DNA of 64,000 nucleotides from Ancylomarina sp048268005 (GCA_048268005.1 JBLWWJ010000001.1:1116001-1180000), one strand, 5' to 3'; positions 54,748-63,136 are shown, numbered from the stretch's first letter. Notes: generated by a model from the sequence alone, not told the origin. A program made the numbers and translations.

Positions 54748-56943
54748 ATGCGTAAAATTTTATTAGTTGTAATCTTATTCATTAGCTGCTGTCATGCTTA
54801 TGGACAAAAGGACTCTTTAAGAGAAATTGAGTTACGAAAGTTGTTTTGGGAGAATCCAACAGAAAAGTGGAAGACTACTGAAATACCAGGCAAGTGGGAA
54901 AATGAATCAGCAGTTATTTTGGCTAAACAAACGAATTATTGGGTGAAAAAGCTCGCTATTGTTTCTGTTCTGCAAGAAAGATACCATACGCATAAGAGAA
55001 TAAAGATACTAGATGATAATGCCGTTGCTTCTTATTCTCAATTTTCATTTGGAGAAACTGAAAATAGAGGTTTCAATAGTATTTTTTCGACAAATTCGGT
55101 CGCCTATTATTATGGTATTAAATTGATTAAGCCAGATGGTAGAGAAGAACTGATTGATAACTCGGAAGAGGTGCGTGAGGAGGTTTCTCATCGAAGAGAA
55201 AAAGTTGGGTACAACAAAATTGCCATTCCCAATCTGGAAAAGGGAGATATAATAGACTTCTATTATTGTGTTGAAAGCAAATTTTCGATGAATGCCTTTT
55301 ATGTTTTCGATGCTATTCGTTATTTCATTAACGATAATTATCCAATCGTCCATCAGGAGCTTACCGTTGAGCTTGCCAGAAAATGTTATTTGAATTGTAA
55401 ATCTGTAAATGGGGCTCCAGAATTGTTGGAAGATACCACGGTTGACAACAAGAGAGTTTTTACCTATCGCATGTCTGATGAGAATAGAGAAAAATTAGAA
55501 ATTCAGGGCTGGTCATACCCTTATGCCGAGCTGCCATGTATTAAGTTTCAGGCTTTCAATCCTGCACCGGCTTTAACGGTTTCTCCTCCTTATGCCGATT
55601 TTTGGGGAGAATTAGAGAGAAAGAAATCAAATGTGAATCTAAAAGGCTTAATTGGTTTATCTAAAACGCTACAGACCCCGGCTTATGGTGTTTATTATTC
55701 TGCATTGAAAAAATACATGAAAGCAAAGTATGGGAAGAAAGCAAATCACAAGCCAGAACTCATGGTGAACGATGCCTATTTCTTTCTTCGTGAATTTTGG
55801 TGCCAACAACCTTTATTTATGAAAGCGCAGAATGGTGGCTCATGGTATCACTTTACGATGCGCAACCTGGTTGGATCCATGAGTCGTTTGCTTCGATATT
55901 ACGAGATTGAACATGATATTCTCTTTTTAGTACCTAAGTTTCTGGGAAAAGAATCAGACCTTTTGTTTATGGATGAGCTAAGTTTGGGCCTACATGTAAA
56001 AGGTTCTGAGAAACCAATATTTATTACTACCCTGGGTTTAAATACATCACCAAACTTTATTCCTGATTGTTTTAAAGGGATTAACGCCTATGCCGTTCCA
56101 ATGCTTGCAGAGACGCCTGTTGTAAGAGAAATACAGATTCCGGTTGAAGACAAAGTAAAAGTGGATATTGATATTCACTCCGAGCTTTCAATTGATTGTG
56201 AGAATTCAAAATTGGAACTGGTATCAGAATTTAATATCTCAGGCCTGGCAAAGCAGCAGTGGGATACCGTTGTGTTGAATCGGTCGGTTTATCATCGCGA
56301 ATTTAAACCTGCAGAGTATGGCAAGTATATAAGCGATAAAGGCAAAAAGAAAGATTTAATGGCCTTTCGAAATTTTCAGGATAAATTGGCCATACAATTG
56401 GAGGAAGGCGATAAGCTTAGGTTGAAAAAAGTGGAAAAACAGTTGGAATACTTTTTTGGCATCAATCAACCTAAAGTATTAGAGTTTGAACTGATATCTT
56501 CAGGCAGATGGATGGAGAATGAAGATCTGCAGTTTAGAGTGAAATGGGAGACGAGTGAGCCTATTGTTTCGGCTGGCGATAATTTATTTCTATCAATTGG
56601 GAAATTCTCTAAACGAGGAATAAAGAAAGCCGATCTCGAAGAAGATAGAAACTTAAACATTCATTTCGAAGGAGGTAATCGCATTTTTCATGATATTAAA
56701 ATAAGCGTACCTGAAACTTATAGCTTAAGTGGTTTAGAAAATTTATCAAGTCGTTTTGATAATGAGAATTTTAAAATGAACAGTGTGGTTGATACGACAG
56801 CAGGGCAGACTAAAGTGAATTTTCAACAAGAAATTAAATCCAATCATTTAAATAAATCAGAATGGAATAATCTTATTTCCTTTTTTGATCGCTGTAAAGA
56901 GATGAATGAAAAGCAGCTATTAATAAAGTTGGAAAGCAATTAA
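54748..56943 (+). CDS. DUF3857-like secreted protein, transglutaminase-region paralogue
   Basis: 731 residues from the ATG at 54748, which opens a signal peptide (MRKILLVVILFISCCHAYGQ). The longer frame from 54724 would overlap the previous gene and lacks a signal. It shares the N-terminal DUF3857 layout with its neighbour (ENRGFNSIFSTNSVAYYYGIKL, NKIAIPNLEKGDIIDFYYCVES). The transglutaminase Cys-His-Asp residues are not evident in the matching region, so it is probably a non-catalytic partner. Terminator at 56990. Confidence 0.8.
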   Translation: MRKILLVVILFISCCHAYGQKDSLREIELRKLFWENPTEKWKTTEIPGKWENESAVILAKQTNYWVKKLAIVSVLQERYHTHKRIKILDDNAVASYSQFSFGETENRGFNSIFSTNSVAYYYGIKLIKPDGREELIDNSEEVREEVSHRREKVGYNKIAIPNLEKGDIIDFYYCVESKFSMNAFYVFDAIRYFINDNYPIVHQELTVELARKCYLNCKSVNGAPELLEDTTVDNKRVFTYRMSDENREKLEIQGWSYPYAELPCIKFQAFNPAPALTVSPPYADFWGELERKKSNVNLKGLIGLSKTLQTPAYGVYYSALKKYMKAKYGKKANHKPELMVNDAYFFLREFWCQQPLFMKAQNGGSWYHFTMRNLVGSMSRLLRYYEIEHDILFLVPKFLGKESDLLFMDELSLGLHVKGSEKPIFITTLGLNTSPNFIPDCFKGINAYAVPMLAETPVVREIQIPVEDKVKVDIDIHSELSIDCENSKLELVSEFNISGLAKQQWDTVVLNRSVYHREFKPAEYGKYISDKGKKKDLMAFRNFQDKLAIQLEEGDKLRLKKVEKQLEYFFGINQPKVLEFELISSGRWMENEDLQFRVKWETSEPIVSAGDNLFLSIGKFSKRGIKKADLEEDRNLNIHFEGGNRIFHDIKISVPETYSLSGLENLSSRFDNENFKMNSVVDTTAGQTKVNFQQEIKSNHLNKSEWNNLISFFDRCKEMNEKQLLIKLESN

Positions 56944-56989
56944 ACCAATATGACGATGTGTACGCACAGTCTGTTATAGCATGAAGAGA

Positions 56990-57027
56990 AAAGGCGAGTT
57001 CAATTTATTATTGAATTCGCCTTTTAT
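56990..57027 (+). terminator. Intrinsic terminator of the DUF3857 operon
   Basis: AAAGGCGAgTTCAAT / ATTGAAtTCGCCTTT hairpin with a 5-nt loop and downstream T/A tract, 48 bp after the stop at 56943. Confidence 0.8.
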
Positions 57028-57177
57028 ATTTCTTGAATGGACTAATTCGATTAAAATCAGTCACCCTTTAGGTCTAGGGCTAAAAACGGAGTCTCATTTA
57101 AGTAGGAAATAATAACTTTTGGATATCCTCTCCTTATATTTCTAAAACAAAGTAAGCTAGCCCCTGAATCAGCTAGA

Positions 57178-57549
57178 TTAAAACTGACTCAACCAATCTT
57201 CGGCTGCTTCTTTCGTTGCAAAGATCTGAAACTTATATTTTGGGTTCTTTTCTAATTCCTGGAAAAGTATGGCTAGTGCGGTTGTTTTGGGATCACTAAC
57301 AACGATGGCATCAGTAATGGAATCGTATTTTTCCAGTGATTTTTCATTTTCAATAATAATGGCATTCAAATCATCTATTGAAAAATTAAAAATGCCTTTA
57401 CTCGAATCTGTTCTGATTTTTAAATTTCGGGGAAATGATTGATTCTTTTTTGTTGCAATAATATATTCAAGTATTTCATTCAAGCACACATCGCCTTCAA
57501 AACAAGATTCGAGGATCTCTGTTGTTGGATTAAACTCTGAAATAACCAT
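57178..57549 (-). CDS. STAS/SpoIIAA-like domain protein
   Basis: 123 residues, no signal peptide. Secondary structure is alternating strand and helix (ILESCFEGDVCLNEILEYIIA, LKIRTDSSKGIFNFSIDDLNAIIIENEKSL, DAIVVSDPKTTALAILFQEL), closing with the KFQIFATKEAAEDWL pattern common in Bacteroidota STAS-like proteins. No phosphorylatable Ser can be assigned with certainty. It lies 50 bp after the GNAT gene on the same strand. Confidence 0.65.
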   Translation of the reverse strand: MVISEFNPTTEILESCFEGDVCLNEILEYIIATKKNQSFPRNLKIRTDSSKGIFNFSIDDLNAIIIENEKSLEKYDSITDAIVVSDPKTTALAILFQELEKNPKYKFQIFATKEAAEDWLSQF

Positions 57550-57599
57550 ACTAATTGTGTTTTTTGATTTTTAAATGTTTCGAAGAAACAAATGTCGGT

Positions 57600-58451
57600 T
57601 TAAATCTCCTTTATCATCTCGAATTGTTTTCCGCTCAAAGGAACAGAATGGTAGGCCATGAACTTATTAATAGATTCACAAGCGATTTCCGTATTGATAA
57701 TTTTTATGGAATCGTACTGATTAAATTTTAAAGCTTCTATTAATAAATGGGAGCCAATACCTTGTCTTCTATATGATTGATTAACCCCAATTTGAGTGAT
57801 ATCTCCCGATGAAGGTTCAAAGATACAGAATCCCACCAATTCCTCCGACTTAAAGGCCCCAAGATAGATAAATCGGGAAGGGTCTCTTGAAATGGCATCA
57901 AAACTATTTTGCCATGATGAATGGAAATCTTCGAACGAACAGATTTTACATTGGTTTAAATCAATTTGCTTGATCATTATGGAATTCAATGGCTTTATAG
58001 AATCGAGCTTCACATCATCTTGATTTGCTACAAAATAGTTGAATTCCCGACTGACTTTAAAACCTAATTTCTCATAAATCGACACAGCCTTAGTATTGTG
58101 TTGCAAAACTTCCAAAAGGTAATGTTGTACACCAGCAGCTTTTAAATAGGGAATCGAATATTCAAAAATTTGAGAAGCCAGCCCTCGGCCTCTGTATGTC
58201 TCTATTGTTCCGGTTCCTGTATCGTAAGCCGTTTTCTTAGTTTGAAATTCACCTATGCCATTTAGAGTGAAAGCCACCATCTCATCTTTATCAAAGGCCG
58301 CGAATGATAATTGGGGTACAAAGCCTCTACGATTGAGCATACTTTGTAATTCTGCTTTGTTGAGCTGTATCTCGTAATCTTGAAAGGCTGCATTAAAGGC
58401 ATCAAATATCATATCAAAATGAATTCCTTTAAGTGATTTAATTCTTATCAT
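57600..58451 (-). CDS. Tandem GNAT acetyltransferase
   Basis: 283 residues with two GNAT domains. The first has the acetyl-CoA loop RGRGLA at 87-92 followed by VLQHNTKAVSIYEKLGFKVSREF. The second has RRQGIG at 228-233, preceded by GFCIFEPSSGDITQIGV. Both keep the R/Q-x-x-G-x-G/A pattern, so both could bind acetyl-CoA, although usually one copy is inactive. Substrate unknown. The layout resembles two-domain GNAT enzymes such as mycothiol synthase, without implying that activity. Confidence 0.9.
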   Translation of the reverse strand: MIRIKSLKGIHFDMIFDAFNAAFQDYEIQLNKAELQSMLNRRGFVPQLSFAAFDKDEMVAFTLNGIGEFQTKKTAYDTGTGTIETYRGRGLASQIFEYSIPYLKAAGVQHYLLEVLQHNTKAVSIYEKLGFKVSREFNYFVANQDDVKLDSIKPLNSIMIKQIDLNQCKICSFEDFHSSWQNSFDAISRDPSRFIYLGAFKSEELVGFCIFEPSSGDITQIGVNQSYRRQGIGSHLLIEALKFNQYDSIKIINTEIACESINKFMAYHSVPLSGKQFEMIKEI

Positions 58452-59012
58452 GATGATTAAGTTGGGTTGATTTATGGGTTTAATAGGTTTTTGATATTGT
58501 GGTATTTATCTTTTTGAACAAGTTTTCGATTTCTAGAGTTGTATTGGTTATATCATCAATGCTTATTGTAACATTTTTCTGAGCATTGCTTATTTTAAAT
58601 AGAATAAGAAGAGTGAAAATTACAATGCTGTGCTTCATTTAAAGTTCTTGTTAGAAAATAGCTGCTTATTCTATTCTAATAATGAATTTGTTTTTCAGAC
58701 TAATATAGACAGTTTATTGGTAGGATAGGCCCTAATCAGCTTGATATATCTTGTCATATATCTGCTTAAAAAGCATTAGCCATACTCCTGATGAAAGCAG
58801 TTTGGCGTTATTTTCTAGAAAAACCAAGTGTGAGCCTGTCATACGGTACTGAATGCAAGGCTTAAATTGTAAGGCATGTATTCTTTTAGCCTTTATATTA
58901 TCTTTTAAATTTAGTGTGGCTATTCGAGAGTTCATTTCAGAATTATACCCCAATTGTTCTGGCTAACAATTGGGGTATAATTCAAAAGAATGTATTCTTT
59001 GGTTGCGGATCT
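58452..59012. other. Intergenic region, 561 bp, with a long perfect hairpin
   Basis: A 73-codon minus-strand open frame (58732-58953) has no leader, no motif and no ribosome site, and it overlaps the hairpin at 58940-58983. I do not call it a gene. The rest is AT-rich, and no RNA gene was recognised. Confidence 0.5.
58940..58983. repeat. Perfect 19-bp inverted repeat with 6-nt loop
   Basis: Arms at 58940-58958 and 58965-58983 begin GAATTATACCCC and end GGGGTATAATTC, with loop CTGGCT. It lies 30 bp after the stop of the minus-strand gene at 59013. The arms are longer and more perfect than the normal terminators here and lack a T run. It may be a palindromic repeat element or an unusual terminator. 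Confidence 0.8.
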
Positions 59013-59642
59013 TTAAATTGCTTCAAGAATAATCTTAATACTCTTAGAGCATTGACCCACGATTTTACCTTTTTTTATGAAATAAGCTGTGTATTCGCGA
59101 GTTTCTGGTACTTGAGGGTTTATTCTTGGAAAGGTGTCGTTATAATAGTTTTGTGTGACCGTTTCCTCATATTTGGCTTCCCCTTTATTGATGATGCAAG
59201 TCAGACGAATACCATCGTAAGGTGTTTTCTTATATTTAACTTGAGGTAAACCAGCCACCGGTTTTACGCTTAAAACAGGAAAATCAGTATCCATATCAAT
59301 GATGCGCTTTGTGTTGTTCATACCCAGATCTTCAAGCACTGCCGGAGTGCAATTCGGACTTAGTTCGGCATCCTTTTTAGTGCCTCGAATCTCACGGGTT
59401 AGGGGCGTGAGTAACTCCTTACATTTCTTGGTTGCAGCACGAGCCTCAGCATGTAAGGCATTTTTCTTATTACAGGCATCAACATAATCGGTTAAATGCG
59501 ATTTTAGAGTCGTGATTTTAGCCTCATCCAAAGTAAGGATAGGGATATAGTTATCAATTTTCGATTCAAAATTGTGGACTTTACTGATAAAATCCTCTTC
59601 TTTTTTCGCGATGTAATCAACGAATTCTGTAGTTTGTGCCAT
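59013..59642 (-). CDS. Hypothetical cytoplasmic protein, helical N-terminus and beta C-terminus
   Basis: 209 residues, no signal peptide. The first 90 residues form amphipathic helices (YIAKKEEDFISKVHNFESKI, SHLTDYVDACNKKNALHAEARAATKKC) and the rest a fibronectin-like beta sandwich (YDGIRLTCIINKGEAKYEETV, EYTAYFIKKGKIVGQCSKSIKIIL). It resembles a family of unnamed Bacteroidota proteins, and I can assign no function. It stands alone between the long hairpin and the repeat-rich 60-64 kb region. Confidence 0.65.
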   Translation of the reverse strand: MAQTTEFVDYIAKKEEDFISKVHNFESKIDNYIPILTLDEAKITTLKSHLTDYVDACNKKNALHAEARAATKKCKELLTPLTREIRGTKKDAELSPNCTPAVLEDLGMNNTKRIIDMDTDFPVLSVKPVAGLPQVKYKKTPYDGIRLTCIINKGEAKYEETVTQNYYNDTFPRINPQVPETREYTAYFIKKGKIVGQCSKSIKIILEAI

Positions 59643-60178
59643 CTTAATCGTTTTTAATTTTACATTTAAATTATTTAGGTGTTAATGAGTATATTCAACT
59701 ATCTGTATATAAGTTGGTTTGTGTAAATAAATTTAGACATAAAATTATTTTGCTTCCAAATTTTTTTAATATTCTTTTTCTTCGAAGTCTCAGTCTGTTA
59801 GTAAAATAAGGGGCTTGAGGTGCTTGCTTTTTTAGAATTATTAAAAAAAATAGCTCGTATTTATCAGTTCGAAATCCTACTACAAAAATTATCAATTGCT
59901 TATGTTAGTTGTTTTGTGTTTTTATCAGCTTAAATTGATAAGTGTCACACTTTTTTTTTAAGTCTGTAATCCCCATGACAAAGGCCTTTAAACTTTGGTG
60001 TTCAGTTTTTAACCTCTTCGGTCTTAAAATTGACGTTCTGTTATATGGTTCAATAGATTGCATAATGATGGATTTGTGCTAGGCCTCTATTTATAAGCCA
60101 TAGAGATGAAAATGCTTAGCTCCGTTTTTTATCCTTATAAATTCGGTATTTCTGCTAAATCGAAATTCCCGGAAGAAA
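59643..60178. other. Non-coding region, 536 bp
   Basis: AT-rich, with no supported gene, between the 59013-59642 gene and the tandem repeat. Short open frames exist but lack start signals and plausible proteins. The region marks the entry into the 4-kb accessory segment at the right end of the window. Confidence 0.5.
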
Positions 60179-60200
60179 TAGTAGCGCTACTATTTCTTCC
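60171..60200. repeat. Perfect 30-bp palindrome
   Basis: GGAAGAAATAGTAGC followed directly by its reverse complement GCTACTATTTCTTCC, no spacer. With one mismatch it extends to 36 bp. It forms the left edge of the 21-bp tandem repeat and may form a cruciform. Confidence 0.9.
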
Positions 60201-60495
60201 AGGAGGTCTTCCTCGGTCTTATAGTAGGGCTGATATATTTCGTAGTAGTCCTGCTGAGACCTTCAGTCACACGCCTACAAACTGTAGAAGTTCTAATAAA
60301 CTTTTGATGGCGACTACTACAGGTTTCAGCAGTGCCACTACAACTTGTAGTAGCGCTGATATTTCTTCGAGGAGATCTTCCTCTGTCTTGTAGTAGTGCT
60401 GATACTTTTTTCAGTAGGCCTGTTATTGCTGTCAGCAGAAGGCTATTTTTTTGCAGCGGGGCTATTATAGCCTTAAGGAGGACTAATGCTTTATT
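60179..60495. repeat. Degenerate tandem repeat with 21-bp period
   Basis: Fifteen units start at 60179, 60200, 60222, 60243, 60264, 60285, 60306, 60327, 60348, 60369, 60391, 60412, 60433, 60454 and 60475. The step is 21 bp except for two 22-bp units. Consensus: (T/C)AG(T/C)AG-x-x-CTGATATTTCTT. Two 50-bp blocks (60186-60235 and 60355-60404) match at 43 of 50. On the minus strand the units translate to heptads such as EEISALL, QVVVALL and KVSALL, but a stop and frameshifts break the frame. No gene on the plus strand is convincing either. Confidence 0.85.
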
Positions 60496-60794
60496 AAACA
60501 GAACCTATTAATAAGAGGTGTGAAACTTATGACTAAACCCTGACTATATATTTATTATGTAGAGCCATTCTGTTTAAATAGCCCTGTTTAAAATTTACAT
60601 CCCTTATAATATTGTTTAATTATCCTTTTTTATAATTTTAAAAAACTTTTCGATAGGCTTAGGATTGGCTTTGGAATAGTCTTGCAAAACAAAAAGCCTT
60701 TGTTAAGCCATAAATGAAGCATAAAGCCCATATTGACAGTAGATTATGAAAATGACGTATAAGTGGGATAAGATGCATAGCACTTTACACAACC
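60496..60794. other. Non-coding region before the cassette array
   Basis: About 300 bp without a gene. The stretch ending ACACAACC just before GTTATGTAC at 60795 matches the right end of the attC-like sites, so part of it is probably the site between the array and its flank. I could not pair its left half with confidence. Confidence 0.4.
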
Positions 60795-61325
60795 GTTATG
60801 TACAATTAAAGCTCTTTATGGAGAGATAAAACCCTCTTTATTTACGGCTGAGATGATACAAAAATGGAAAGTTCCTTAAGACGTAAAAGGACAAGAAAGG
60901 CAATGGAAGGCATTGTTCAAGTCTTATGCGGTGCTACCGTGAAAGATCGCTCTTTCAAACGACGAGTATCGTTAACTAAGACTTGGATAAGTTACTGTTT
61001 TTCAGGATCAATGTCAAGAGTAGAATGAAATTCGACTTTGATAAACAGTTACTTACACTTGTTCTTTTAAGAAAGGAACTTGGTGTATTGAGTTCTTGTT
61101 TTGTATTAAGGACTCAGCCATTTCCAGTTTGATATGACGCTGCCTTAGACAAATCTAAAGCGCATAAGATCAAACTAAATCAAGGTGTTTAGAAAGGAAT
61201 AAAGAGTTTAACAGTGCCTTTTATCTGTTTTAGAGGGGGAATGAAATTCCTAAAACAGACCTGTTTTTAAGAGCCTGATTCAGGAGGTGTGCAACAAATA
61301 GGCTTTAAAAATAAAAGTACATAAC
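60795..61325 (+). other. Cassette-like unit X0, no long gene
   Basis: It begins GTTATGTAC (60795-60803) and ends with the exact reverse complement GTACATAAC (61317-61325). The inside has no open frame above 60 codons. A basic 54-residue frame (60864-61028, start MESSLRRKRTRK) is the only candidate and weak. Two hairpins share GAATGAAATTC in their loops: TCTGTTTTAG/CTAAAACAGA (61224-61259), and one around 60995-61055. It may be an RNA cassette or a decayed gene. Confidence 0.6.
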
Positions 61326-61448
61326 AAGAGCTAAATTTTATTGGGGTTAAAGTACTTAATCATGCTTTCTATCTCTTAGAAAACTATAAATGAGAGATAG
61401 AAAAATGGTTTTAATCCCCAACAAAACTTAGCAATAACCGTTACAAGT
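61317..61448. repeat. attC-like site 1 (full length)
   Basis: Nested palindrome. Left core GTACATAAC, then AAGA and GCTAAATTTTATTGGGG (61330-61346). A perfect 11-bp inner stem TTTCTATCTCT (61366-61376) / AGAGATAGAAA (61393-61403) follows, then CCCCAACAAAACTTAGC (61416-61432), which pairs with the left arm at 15 of 17 positions. AATAACC and the right core GTTACAAGT (61440-61448) close it. The outer cores belong to two different units, as in integron attC sites. Confidence 0.8.
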
Positions 61449-61905
61449 AATTGGTTCGTTAATGGCACTCGCTGGAAAGCTTGTTGCCATTTCTTATTTA
61501 AGGGATGTTCCTTTAGGATTGTACTTTGGTTGTTTTACTAGTTTTGATTGTGTTTTAAGACTTGTGATTTGTTTAGCTTGATTTTGCTTGCGGTCACGAG
61601 ATTCCGCTCCCTGCATCAGCCTCATTCGCTTTGTCCCGAAATTTGCCGAGTGAACTCAGTTTATCCAATTTGCTTCTCCTTTGCCAGCCTTGTTTGAAAG
61701 TAATTGATACCAGTCGAAGGGCTTGATTATTGAGACTTTTAGATGCTCAAGTGTTTTATAAAGGAATACGCGCGGGGGGAGGTGCGCAAATTGTCATTCA
61801 GACTCAGTTCTTTTAGGCGCAAATTTCGCGCCAAAGCTGCTTATATCAGCCCAAAAGGAATGGATGGATTTTTCTCCCACATGAAGGTTTTCAACAACTT
61901 GTAAC
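61440..61905 (+). other. Cassette-like unit X1, no gene seen
   Basis: GTTACAAGT (61440-61448) to ACTTGTAAC (61897-61905), exact complements. No credible coding frame. It contains AATGGCA...TGCCATT near 61460-61490 and GGCGCAAATTTCGCGCC near 61815. GTGCGCAAATT near 61786 is a related direct repeat. A non-coding or decayed cassette. Confidence 0.6.
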
Positions 61906-62094
61906 AATCGCTAAATGGCATAGGGGAGTTGGAGCTTATTGAACATTTGTGCTTTTAATGAGCGCGGCAAGCTATCTATTTTAGAATTGTTATAGTTAAA
62001 TGTAATCCTAAAATCGCTACCTTTCCTTTTTATAAAATTTGAAACATAAATCAACTAAGGCGCCTACGTTACATAGCGCCATCCGTTGTGTGGC
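61897..62094. repeat. attC-like site 2 (full length)
   Basis: Left core ACTTGTAAC, then AATC and GCTAAATGGCATAGG (61910-61924), pairing through GCTA...TAGG with CCTA...TAGC in CCTACGTTACATAGC (62063-62077). The inner stem ATTTTAG/CTAAAAT is at 61978-61984 and 62008-62014. The right core GTTGTGTGGC (62085-62094) is preceded by CCATCC. Its core (61979-62030) recurs at 6516-6567 with 48 of 52 identities. Confidence 0.8.
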
Positions 62095-62114
62095 ATTATA
62101 AAAAACAACAATAC

Positions 62115-62645
62115 ATGAAGAACCTAATATTGATATGTTTGCTTTTCGGAATGATTAGTTGTGGAACAAAAAGTAATGAACGAAAAGAATCGGGTTTATC
62201 AGTAGTTAAAACAATCGAACAAAAATCTGGTAGCTTTGATAGTTTCACTGATTATCTAGAGGCAATACCCAAAATAAAAATACCGACAAGGTATAGTTGC
62301 AATAATAGCTATGAGTGGATTAATCTAGAAAGCAAATATAGACCAAAAGGATCTTCTATTATGGGAAAACTAAATTCCATAAATGGAAATCATTTTATAA
62401 TCTATACTTATCCAGCGGATATTACTTTACCTATACTTGAGATCTATAATAATGAAGGTTCAAAATTAAATCAACTTGTATTACTTGATATGGCGCATTG
62501 TTCATTTGAAGCAGAAGATGAACATAGTCGATTTACAGTACCAAATGATTCATTGATATTTTTGGAAAACTATAAAGTGAACGATTCGGATACAATAGTT
62601 GTCGAGTCAAGGACTATAGAATTAAAAAGACTACTTATTAAATAA
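62115..62645 (+). CDS. Cassette X2: small lipoprotein, unknown
   Basis: 176 residues from the ATG at 62115; the frame is open from a GTG at 62088 inside the left core. Lipoprotein signal MKNLILICLLFGMISC, Cys16. The mature part is beta-rich with no recognised domain (KIPTRYSCNNSYEWINLES, GKLNSINGNHFIIYTYPAD). The unit runs from GTTGTGTGGC (62085) to GCCACACAAC (62647-62656). The extended ends GTTGTGTGGCATTAT and ATAACGCCACACAAC match at 14 of 15. Confidence 0.7.
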   Translation: MKNLILICLLFGMISCGTKSNERKESGLSVVKTIEQKSGSFDSFTDYLEAIPKIKIPTRYSCNNSYEWINLESKYRPKGSSIMGKLNSINGNHFIIYTYPADITLPILEIYNNEGSKLNQLVLLDMAHCSFEAEDEHSRFTVPNDSLIFLENYKVNDSDTIVVESRTIELKRLLIK

Positions 62646-62646
62646 C

Positions 62647-62669
62647 GCCACACAACAAAAGTTATGCGC
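62647..62669. repeat. Minimal cassette junction X2/X3
   Basis: GCCACACAAC-AAAA-GTTATGCGC. The left arm complements the start of X2 (62085-62094), and the right arm is complemented by the end of X3 (63129-63137). The long palindrome body seen at sites 1 and 2 is missing. Confidence 0.8.
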
Positions 62670-62722
62670 AACTATAACTAAACTTGAATTAAACCAATTA
62701 ATAAAAATCATTATTCTTGAAA

Positions 62723-63136
62723 ATGAGCTCTATAATACAATTGAAAAATATGAGAAGTAATGTCTTTGGCGTTTGTAAAATAATATTCGGAGCAATTTTT
62801 ATAGGATTTGGAATTTATTTCTTCTTTGAAAAATTGGATCAAAAACCTAGAGATCTGATTAGCTTAATAAGCTTTATAATGGCCTGTGCATACTTTGTGT
62901 CTTACGGTAGTTATTTAGCATATAGTGGATTGACCCAGGTGAAAAAACTGAAATTAAAGAAAGGTCTTTGGATTGTTGGTTTAATCCTAAGTTTGATGGT
63001 GATTCTTAATTCATTGTTTATTCTTATTGGAGGAAATTCTAATAGTTCTATAATTATATCATTGATTGGCATTGCTACAGTATTGATAATAATTAATGAT
63101 ACACTGAGAATTAGAAGGCAAAATAGGAGCGCATAA
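62723..63136 (+). CDS. Cassette X3: small membrane protein, unknown
   Basis: 137 residues from the ATG at 62723; an in-frame TTG lies at 62717. Four transmembrane helices (about 14-36, 46-70, 81-103, 109-128) and a basic tail RIRRQNRSA. No family recognised. The unit runs GTTATGCGC (62661) to GCGCATAAC (63129-63137). The stop codon TAA is inside the terminal repeat, so the coding region reaches into the boundary, a tight packing often seen in cassettes. Confidence 0.7.
   Translation: MSSIIQLKNMRSNVFGVCKIIFGAIFIGFGIYFFFEKLDQKPRDLISLISFIMACAYFVSYGSYLAYSGLTQVKKLKLKKGLWIVGLILSLMVILNSLFILIGGNSNSSIIISLIGIATVLIIINDTLRIRRQNRSA

Noticed and set aside
58732..58953. 73-codon minus-strand frame
   Set aside because: No ribosome site or family signal, and its 5' end sits inside the perfect hairpin.
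59695..59895. 66-codon minus-strand frame
   Set aside because: Low-complexity AT-rich DNA, no start signal and no homologous features.
60106..60393. 95-codon plus-strand frame over the 21-bp repeat
   Set aside because: The Ser/Thr/Arg-rich translation comes only from the repeat. It ends within the repeat, and the opposite strand gives a more protein-like heptad pattern.
60560..60795. A left half for the attC-like site before X0
   Set aside because: ATCCCTTATA and TATAAGTGGGAT can pair loosely, but no AAC-AANN-GCTAAA motif was found, so the site was not drawn.
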